64,000 nucleotides of DNA, taken from contig NZ_JAIQYY010000011.1 in the NCBI RefSeq assembly GCF_020181035.1, positions 62,001 through 126,000 on the forward strand, in the 5' to 3' direction. Origin of the DNA: Streptomyces sp. CoH27. GTDB taxonomy: Bacteria; Actinomycetota; Actinomycetes; Streptomycetales; Streptomycetaceae. The notes beneath the pieces are model-generated. The model worked only from the letters and a program-made list of their open reading frames with translations. It was not told the DNA's origin and made no database searches. The number at the start of each line of letters is the position of its first letter. Position 1 is the stretch's first letter. This document shows, piece by piece, positions 58,545 through 64,000 of the stretch. Position numbers and translations under genes: made by a program.

Positions 58545-59804
58545 TCACCGCGGTGGCTTCGCCGGTCGCTCGTAGTGATCAGCGACCACGCGTGCCATCG
58601 CACCGATCGGATCGGCCGCCACGTCCTTGGCCGCGAAGAAGACGTGCCCGCGCACCTGCGGGTACCGCGCGGCGAGCGTGAGGTGCCGGGACAGCTCGAC
58701 GGGGTCCTGCCAGGCTGCCGGCTGCCCGGCGGCCCCCGCCTTGTACAGGGCTTCGCCGATGTACAGGTGTGTCCCGGTGCCCTGCGCGACCGAGGCCCAC
58801 CAGTCGGCCAGCTTCGCGTAGTCGGCGGCGGCGAAGCCGATGTGCCAGTAGATCTGCGGGACGACGTAGTCGATCCAGTGCTCGCGGACCCAGCGCCGGG
58901 TGTCCGCGTACAGGTCGTCGTAGGTCTGCGCACCCGCCTGGGTGTCCGAGCCGCGCGGGTCGGTCGAGGCGTTGCGCCATACCCCGAAGGGGCTGATCCC
59001 GAACCGGGTGCCGGGCCGGGTCCGCCTGATGCCGTCGGCCATCTCCTCGACGAGCCTGTTGATGTTGTCCCGCCGCCAGTCGGCCCGGCTGCCGAAGGCG
59101 CCGCCGTAGCGGTCGTAGGCGTCATCGTCGTCGAAGGTCTGCCCGGCGACCGGGTAGGGGTAGAAGTAGTCGTCGAAGTGGACGGCGTCGACCGGGTACC
59201 GCGCGACCGCGTCGAGCATGGCCCGCTGGACGAAGGCGCGGACCTCGGGCAGGCCGGGGTTGTAGTAGAGCCTGCCGCCGTACGGCACCACCCAGTCGGG
59301 GTGCTTGCGGGCCGGGTGCGAGGGGGCCAGCCGGCCGGGGTCGGTGTGGTTCGCGATCCGGTACGGGTTGAACCAGGCGTGCAGCTCCAGGCCCCGGGCG
59401 TGGGCCTCGCGCACGGCGGTGCCCAGCGGGTCCCAGCCCGGGTCCTTGCCCTGGGTGCCGGTGAGGTACTCGGACCAGGGCTCGTACGGGGACGGCCACA
59501 GGGCGTCGGCGGTGGGCCGTACCTGGAACAACACCGTGTTCAGCCGGTCCCGGACCGCCTTGTCGAGATGGACGATCAGCTCCGCGCGCTGGTCGGCGGC
59601 CGGCAGGCCGGGCTGTGACGGCCAGTCCCGGCCCGCGACCGTGGCGAGCCACACCCCCCGCATCTCGGCGCCCGGCCCGGACCGGTGACCGGGCCCCTCC
59701 GGCTCCGGCTCCGGCTCGGCACGCGGTACGGCCCTCGCGCCGGGCGCCGTGACCAGGGACGACAGCGCCGCCAGCGTGAAGGCCCGCCGTGCCAAGTGCC
59801 CCAT
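58545..59804 (-). CDS. Secreted glycosyl hydrolase-like protein (GH10-like / UPF0748, YddW type)
   Basis: 419 residues. A signal peptide (LARRAFTLAALSSLVTAPGARA), a short Pro/Glu linker, and a TIM-barrel domain starting EMRGVWLATVAGRDWPS, continuing LNTVLFQVRPTADALWPS, GLELHAWFNPYRIA, DAVHFDDYFYPYP and IDYVVPQIYWHIG. These motifs mark the YddW/DUF187 family (now placed near GH families acting on peptidoglycan or polysaccharide). The Asp-rich active-site text HFDDYFYPYP is intact. The ATG at 59804 has GGGGGTGT upstream. Confidence 0.88.
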   Translation of the reverse strand: MGHLARRAFTLAALSSLVTAPGARAVPRAEPEPEPEGPGHRSGPGAEMRGVWLATVAGRDWPSQPGLPAADQRAELIVHLDKAVRDRLNTVLFQVRPTADALWPSPYEPWSEYLTGTQGKDPGWDPLGTAVREAHARGLELHAWFNPYRIANHTDPGRLAPSHPARKHPDWVVPYGGRLYYNPGLPEVRAFVQRAMLDAVARYPVDAVHFDDYFYPYPVAGQTFDDDDAYDRYGGAFGSRADWRRDNINRLVEEMADGIRRTRPGTRFGISPFGVWRNASTDPRGSDTQAGAQTYDDLYADTRRWVREHWIDYVVPQIYWHIGFAAADYAKLADWWASVAQGTGTHLYIGEALYKAGAAGQPAAWQDPVELSRHLTLAARYPQVRGHVFFAAKDVAADPIGAMARVVADHYERPAKPPR

Positions 59805-59973
59805 CCGTACACCCCCATACGCTCCGGATCCGCTCCGTGACGGATCGTTCCGCGCTCCAGGATGCCCCTCCCCGCGCGATCGATCATCGATACTTGGCGG
59901 TAACGTGCACGATCGGAGCAGGCGCCGAAACCCGGAGGTCCTGCGAATGCCGTAGATCAGCGAAGGGGTCGAT

Positions 59974-60849
59974 GTGACGGGCATCCCAGCGGGAGACATT
60001 GCGCGCGTCGGAGTCGTGGGCTGCGGCCAGATGGGTGCGGGCATCGCCGAGGTGTGCGCCCGCGCCGGACTGGACGTGAAGGTCGCCGAGACCACCGGCG
60101 AGGCCCTGGAGATCGGCCGCACTCGGCTGTACAACTCCCTGGCCAAGGCCGCCCAGCGCGGCAAGATCACCGAGGAGGAGCGGGACGCCACGCAGGCGCG
60201 GCTCAGCTTCACCACGGACCTCGGCGAGTTCGCCGACCGCGACCTGGTGATCGAGGCCGTGGTGGAGAGCGAGCCGGTGAAGACGGAGATCTTCCAGGTG
60301 CTCGACCAGGTGGTGACCCGCCCGGACGCGATCCTCGCCTCCAACACCTCCTCGATCCCGCTGGTGAAGCTGGCGGTCGCCACCTCCCGCCCGGACCACG
60401 TCGTCGGCATCCACTTCTTCAACCCGGCCCCGGTGCAGCAGCTGGTCGAGCTGATCCCGGCGCTGACCACCTCCGAGGGCACCCTCAGCCGCGCCCAGCT
60501 CTTCGCCGAGAAGGTGCTCGGCAAGCACGCCATCCGTGCCCAGGACCGCTCCGGCTTCGTGGTCAACGCGCTGCTCGTGCCCTACCTGCTCTCCGCGATC
60601 CGGATGTTCGAGTCGGGCATCGCCAGCCGCGAGGACATCGACAACGGCATGGAGATGGGCTGCGCCCACCCGATGGGCCCGCTGAAGCTGTCCGACCTGA
60701 TCGGCCTGGACACCATCGTCTCCATCGCGAACAGCATGTACGCCGAGTACAAGGAGCCCCTGTACGCCGCTCCCCCGCTGCTCCAGCGCATGGTCGAGGC
60801 GGGCCGGCTGGGCCGGAAGACCGGGTCGGGGTTCTACACGTACGGCTGA
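59974..60849 (+). CDS. 3-hydroxybutyryl-CoA dehydrogenase
   Basis: 291 residues. The NAD site is VGVVGCGQMGAGIAEVCARAG, the catalytic His is in GIHFFNPAPVQQLVEL, and the partner Glu/Asn text is AVVESEPVK and SNTSSIP. The C-terminal helical domain includes GFVVNALLVPYLLSAIRM and DNGMEMGCAHPMGPL. It oxidises or reduces 3-hydroxyacyl-CoA in butyrate, polyhydroxybutyrate or ethylmalonyl-CoA metabolism. In Streptomyces it feeds precursor pathways. GTG start with AAGGGG 5 bases upstream. Confidence 0.93.
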   Translation: MTGIPAGDIARVGVVGCGQMGAGIAEVCARAGLDVKVAETTGEALEIGRTRLYNSLAKAAQRGKITEEERDATQARLSFTTDLGEFADRDLVIEAVVESEPVKTEIFQVLDQVVTRPDAILASNTSSIPLVKLAVATSRPDHVVGIHFFNPAPVQQLVELIPALTTSEGTLSRAQLFAEKVLGKHAIRAQDRSGFVVNALLVPYLLSAIRMFESGIASREDIDNGMEMGCAHPMGPLKLSDLIGLDTIVSIANSMYAEYKEPLYAAPPLLQRMVEAGRLGRKTGSGFYTYG

Positions 60850-60869
60850 TTACTGTCTGCGACACCTGC

Positions 60870-60900
60870 GGGCCCGGCACCGGAACTCGGTGCCGGGCCC
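60870..60900 (+). terminator. Terminator behind the 3-hydroxybutyryl-CoA dehydrogenase gene
   Basis: A 13-base-pair stem (60870-60882 with 60888-60900) and a GAACT loop, 20 bases after the stop codon. Confidence 0.85.
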
Positions 60901-61042
60901 ATCTGTTTCACTCCCCGTGTGCGCGCCGGGCACGCATATGCCCGTCGCACACGCTCCCCGTGCGCCCACCAGGCGAGTTGACTCTTCATGCCCATGCAAC
61001 GGATGTGGAGGACCACATTCGGCCACAGAGAGGAATGAAAAC

Positions 61043-61300
61043 GTGACCACCGATTCCGATCATTCCGTGGTCCAGGAGGAACTCGCAGAGTTACGTCGCC
61101 GCCTCGACGTCGCCTACGCCCGGGTCGAGGGAGGTCTGGCTCTGCTCAGCCACCGCGCCAAGGAGACCGCCAAGGAAGTGGACGAGCTGAACTCCCGGAT
61201 GATCTCCCTGGAACACGCGCGCTGGCCACTGCCCTCGCTCGCCGCCCTCACAGCCCTCGGAGCCCTCGTCGTGACGGTCTGGCAGGCACTGGCCCGCTAG
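61043..61300 (+). CDS. Small tail-anchored coiled-coil membrane protein
   Basis: 85 residues. Residues about 8-55 are helical with heptad character (VVQEELAELRRRLDVAYARV, then KETAKEVDELNSRMISLEH), followed by one membrane helix (about 62-82, LAALTALGALVVTVW) and a two-residue tail. It looks like a tail-anchored coiled-coil protein. No function is known. The GTG at 61043 has GAGAGG about 9 bases upstream. Its stop TAG shares CTAG with the converging Nudix gene. Confidence 0.8.
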   Translation: MTTDSDHSVVQEELAELRRRLDVAYARVEGGLALLSHRAKETAKEVDELNSRMISLEHARWPLPSLAALTALGALVVTVWQALAR

Positions 61301-61824
61301 GGCCTGAGGTGGTGCAACAGCAGTAACGCGGCCGCCATGTTGGCGGCCGGGACCTCCCCACGGGCGATCAGATCCGGCACGAGTTTGAGCGGTACCCATT
61401 CCCGCCGGTCCGACTCGAAGTCGTCCACGGGATGTCCGACGTACTCGCCCCGGTCGGACCAGTAGATGTGGTGCCGGGCGTCGGAGAGGCCGTTGGACGG
61501 CTCCACGGTCATGAGGTGGTGCAGGGGCCCCGGCCGCCAGCCGGTCTCCTCCTCCAGTTCCCGGGCGGCCGCCACGGCGATGTCCTCGCCGTCCTCGACG
61601 ACACCCGCGGGCAGTTCCCAGCCCCAGCTGTCGGTGATGAAGCGGTGCCGCCACAGCAGCAGCACCTCGCCCGCCTCGTTGACGACCGTGGCCGCGGCCA
61701 CGGGCCGCAGCCGGATCAGGAAGTGGTCCAGATGCCGGCCGTCCGGCAGCTCGACATCAGCGAGATTGACGCTGAACCAGCGATTTGCGTACACAGTTTG
61801 TTCGTTCTGTTTCGTCCACTGCAC
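61297..61824 (-). CDS. Nudix hydrolase
   Basis: 175 residues. The Nudix box is present in GVVEDGEDI...AARELEEETGW (Gly, Glu, Arg and the two Glu all in place), which binds magnesium for cleavage of nucleoside diphosphate-X compounds. The pattern before it (VVNEAGEVLLLWRHRFITDSWGWELPAG) resembles ADP-ribose pyrophosphatases. GTG start with AAGGTGG upstream. Confidence 0.9.
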   Translation of the reverse strand: MQWTKQNEQTVYANRWFSVNLADVELPDGRHLDHFLIRLRPVAAATVVNEAGEVLLLWRHRFITDSWGWELPAGVVEDGEDIAVAAARELEEETGWRPGPLHHLMTVEPSNGLSDARHHIYWSDRGEYVGHPVDDFESDRREWVPLKLVPDLIARGEVPAANMAAALLLLHHLRP

Positions 61825-61900
61825 GGTTCTGCCACCTTCCGCCGAGTAAGTGGCAATATCGCAGCAGGGACGGAGTACCCACAGAGGGCCTGCACCGGGC

Positions 61901-63241
61901 CTACAGCGGTACGCGCAGTGCCCCGTCGATGAGTTCCGCGGCCTCGGCGGTACCGGCCGAGCCGCAACTCACCAGGTGCTCGCGTACCGCGCGGAGTCTG
62001 TCGCGCAGCCGCTGGGACTCCATTCCGCGGGCCTGCTCGGCCATCTGCACGGCGGTCGCCACCGCCTTGTCGGCCTGTCCCTGGCGCAGTTCGATCGTGC
62101 AGAGCATGGCGAGCCGGTGCACCCGCCCCCGGTCGTGGGCGGGGTTGTCGACGGCCGCCGCCGCGTGCTCCCCGGCGGCGGCGATCTCACCGAGGCTGAG
62201 CAGCGCCTCGGCCACCTGCACATTGACCAGGCCCGGCTGCACATAGCCGGTCTCGTCGGGCTCGTAGCCGCGCCGGATCCGCTCGGCGGCCGTCTCCGCG
62301 CGCCGGATGCACGCCAGCGCGCTGCCGGCGTCGCCGAGATGGGCGTACGCCTTGGCCTGCATCGCGTACAGGTCGGAGGCGAGCGCCGGCGTGATGTGCC
62401 GGCCGGCGGCCCGCAGCGCGGCCTCCGCGAAGGCGACGGCCTGCCGGTACTCCCGCATGAACAGCGACTGGTTGACCAGCAGCGCTATCACATAGGCGCC
62501 GAGTCCCCGGTCCCCACTGGCCTTTGCGAGCCTGAGCGCCTGGTGGAAGTAGCGCTGCGCGAGTCCGTGCGCGTCGGAGTCATAGGCGCAGATACCGGCG
62601 ACGGCGACCAACCCGCCGGTCGCCCGGTGCAGTTGACGCCCGGTCGCATCGGTGTAGCCGCCCCGCAGCAGCGGCGCCGCCTCGGCGTTGAGGAAGCCGA
62701 CGATCCGGGTGCGGGTCGCGATACCGCCGGCCTTGCGGTACATCTGCTCGTAGTGCGCCCGCGCGGCGCGCAGCATCTCGATGTCGGCCGTGGTCACCCG
62801 GTGCCGGCCGCCGCGTGACACGTCCACGTCCTCGGGCGGGTTCTCCCACTCCCACACCGGCATGACCGCCGGGGTCCCGGTGACGGCGGGGGCGCCCAGC
62901 ACATGCGGCCGCTGCTGTTCGTCCGAGCGCCACAGGGCGGTGGCCCGCTCCACGAAGCCCGACAGCGACCCGGCGTGCGCGGTGCTCGGCTCGCCGGGTA
63001 CGCCGAGACCGATGTCGTCGAGCGTGACAGGACGATGGAGGCGGTTGGCGAGCACCTCACAGATCAGGTCGGGCACCTGACCGCGTGGCCGCTGGCCCTT
63101 CAACCACCGTGCCACGGCGGTGTGTTCGTACCGGAGGGCGAGACCGCGTCTCCGGCCGGCCTGGTTGACATGGGCGGCGAGACCGGCGTGCGAGATGCCC
63201 GCCTCGTCCAGGATCGCGTCGAGCAGAGTGTTGGGCTGCAT
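61901..63241 (-). CDS. NsdA-like regulator with helix-turn-helix and TPR-type repeats
   Basis: 446 residues. The N-terminal region (LAAHVNQAGRRRGLALRYEHTAVARWLKGQRPRGQVPDLICEVLANRLHRPVT, in the first 75 residues) is an XRE-like domain. The remainder (about 190-430) is helical with repeats, e.g. YFHQALRLAKASGDRGLGAYVIALL and AEAALRAAGRHITPALASDLYAMQAKAYAHLGD, typical of TPR proteins. NsdA-type proteins of Streptomyces repress antibiotic production and sporulation; this is a paralogue by shape only. The ATG at 63241 starts at the first helix. Confidence 0.85.
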   Translation of the reverse strand: MQPNTLLDAILDEAGISHAGLAAHVNQAGRRRGLALRYEHTAVARWLKGQRPRGQVPDLICEVLANRLHRPVTLDDIGLGVPGEPSTAHAGSLSGFVERATALWRSDEQQRPHVLGAPAVTGTPAVMPVWEWENPPEDVDVSRGGRHRVTTADIEMLRAARAHYEQMYRKAGGIATRTRIVGFLNAEAAPLLRGGYTDATGRQLHRATGGLVAVAGICAYDSDAHGLAQRYFHQALRLAKASGDRGLGAYVIALLVNQSLFMREYRQAVAFAEAALRAAGRHITPALASDLYAMQAKAYAHLGDAGSALACIRRAETAAERIRRGYEPDETGYVQPGLVNVQVAEALLSLGEIAAAGEHAAAAVDNPAHDRGRVHRLAMLCTIELRQGQADKAVATAVQMAEQARGMESQRLRDRLRAVREHLVSCGSAGTAEAAELIDGALRVPL

Positions 63242-63342
63242 GGAATGCCCCCCGAGTGGCCTGGTGCGGTCAGCGTAGTGGCTCCGCCTTCACACGGGGT
63301 GTGAACGGAACACCTGCATCCGCACTGTGCACGCGGTGTTGC

Positions 63343-64000
63343 TCAGCGTGTTCTGCCGGTTGACTGGGGTCCCGGCCAAGCTTCCGGCTCCCCCTCGAAA
63401 AGCGGCGGCTTGGCCGGGGTGAGCAGCTTGCCCCTCGCTCGTTCGTTCCGCAGGACGAGCAGTGCCACGTCGTCCGTCGGACTGCCCGCCGTGTGGTGCA
63501 GGAGAGCCGAGAACAGGGCGCGCAGGAGCGACTGCGGCGAGACCGACTGATCGCCCACGGCCTCCCTGAGCGCCGTCGGCAGGGAGAAGAAGCGGCCCTT
63601 GGCGTCCCTGGCCTCCTCGGCGCCGTCCGTGAAAAGGACGAGGGAGTCGCCGGGGAAGAGCCGGCCACAGGCGTGGGCTTCCAGTTCCGTGGGCAAGGGG
63701 AAGGGGCCCAGCGGCGGGAGCGGGTCGACGCGGCTGAGCGGCTCCACACGCGTGCCGCTGATCCGGTACGGCCAGGGATGACCGCAGTTGAAGGCGTGCA
63801 GCTCGCCGTCGGGGCCGATCTCCAGGAGCAGGACGGTGACGAACTCCTCCGCGACCGGATGTTCGGTGCGGGCCCGCTCGCTCAGATGGCGGGCGAGGGC
63901 GCGGTCCAGCCGGCGGAGCACACGGCCGAGTTCGGGCTCGTCGTGAGCCGCCTCACGGAAGCTGCCGAGGACGGCGGCGACGGTGCCGAGGGCGGACAGA
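63343..64000 (-). CDS. SpoIIE-family PP2C phosphatase (partial, C-terminal part)
   Basis: The gene enters from the right edge; about 218 codons are seen. LEIGPDGELHAFNCGHPWPYRI has the Gly-His of the PP2C active site, FPGDSLVLFTDGAEEARD the metal Asp, and SPTDDVALLVLRN the final DD pair. It removes phosphate from anti-anti-sigma-type proteins in SpoIIE/RsbU systems. Its sensor domains, if any, lie outside the window. Confidence 0.9.
   Translation of the reverse strand, partial: LSALGTVAAVLGSFREAAHDEPELGRVLRRLDRALARHLSERARTEHPVAEEFVTVLLLEIGPDGELHAFNCGHPWPYRISGTRVEPLSRVDPLPPLGPFPLPTELEAHACGRLFPGDSLVLFTDGAEEARDAKGRFFSLPTALREAVGDQSVSPQSLLRALFSALLHHTAGSPTDDVALLVLRNERARGKLLTPAKPPLFEGEPEAWPGPQSTGRTR

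Noticed and set aside
1..64000. Mobile elements, prophage or CRISPR arrays
   Set aside because: No transposase, integrase, phage structural gene, long terminal inverted repeat or spaced short repeat array was found; the window looks like stable core chromosome.

Overview
The window is chromosomal DNA of a Streptomyces species. The evidence is very high GC with strong third-position GC bias, tRNA genes mostly without an encoded CCA, many GTG starts, 4-base stop/start overlaps inside operons, an ECF sigma/anti-sigma pair and a SpoIIE-type phosphatase. Gene order (cobA, bluB-cobT, cobL, metNIQ, glpQ1, acyltransferase, argH, then argCJBDR) recalls a conserved core region of Streptomyces chromosomes. 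I see no insertion sequence, prophage, integrase or CRISPR array.

Layout: 0-1.1 kb holds the start of a chorismate-binding enzyme gene that runs off the left edge, then a + strand tRNA cluster (Gly, Cys, three Val) with two strong hairpins behind it. At 1.2-16.1 kb lie a tiny membrane protein, a Ser/Thr kinase, an rRNA/tRNA methyltransferase, cobalamin/siroheme genes (cobA-like, a very long BluB-CobT fusion, cobL), a methionine ABC importer (metN-metI-metQ) and a HAD phosphatase. At 16.2-23.6 kb are two coupled membrane proteins, an acetyltransferase, a sigma-like protein, a secreted glycerophosphodiesterase with a possible PHO box, a PlsC acyltransferase, a TetR-controlled MFS efflux pump with a clear operator, and an aldo-keto reductase. 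At 23.6-26.3 kb sit argH and argG. At 26.4-28.8 kb are a secreted protein made of two almost identical modules, a flavin-binding-fold protein and a secreted L,D-transpeptidase-like protein.

The most interesting stretch is 28.8-39.2 kb. A histidine kinase/response regulator pair is divergent from a five-gene series: ferric-reductase-like membrane protein, membrane-anchored FMN-binding protein, a second ferric-reductase-like protein, a two-domain FMN-binding protein, and ApbE, the enzyme that attaches FMN covalently. I infer that this set moves electrons from cytoplasmic NAD(P)H through membrane hemes to flavins outside the membrane. Directly behind it lie a 52-residue His-rich peptide gene, an ABC exporter and a divergent protein kinase, with spacers or overlaps that suggest co-translation. 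This second set matches no system I can name.

At 39.2-45.6 kb are an anti-sigma/ECF sigma pair and argC-argJ-argB-argD-argR on the - strand, behind a promoter with ArgR-type sites. At 45.8-64 kb are a YfhO-like membrane protein, a CGNR regulator, a stand-alone SufS-type desulfurase, a carboxymuconolactone-decarboxylase-family gene with a MerR-type promoter, a secreted GH51 arabinofuranosidase, several small proteins (including a phosphatase-fold protein without its catalytic histidines and a DUF6461 gene split in two), a MocR-type regulator whose start codon overlaps that of a divergent EamA transporter, a secreted GH10-like hydrolase, 3-hydroxybutyryl-CoA dehydrogenase, a Nudix hydrolase, an NsdA-like regulator, and a SpoIIE-type phosphatase cut by the right edge.
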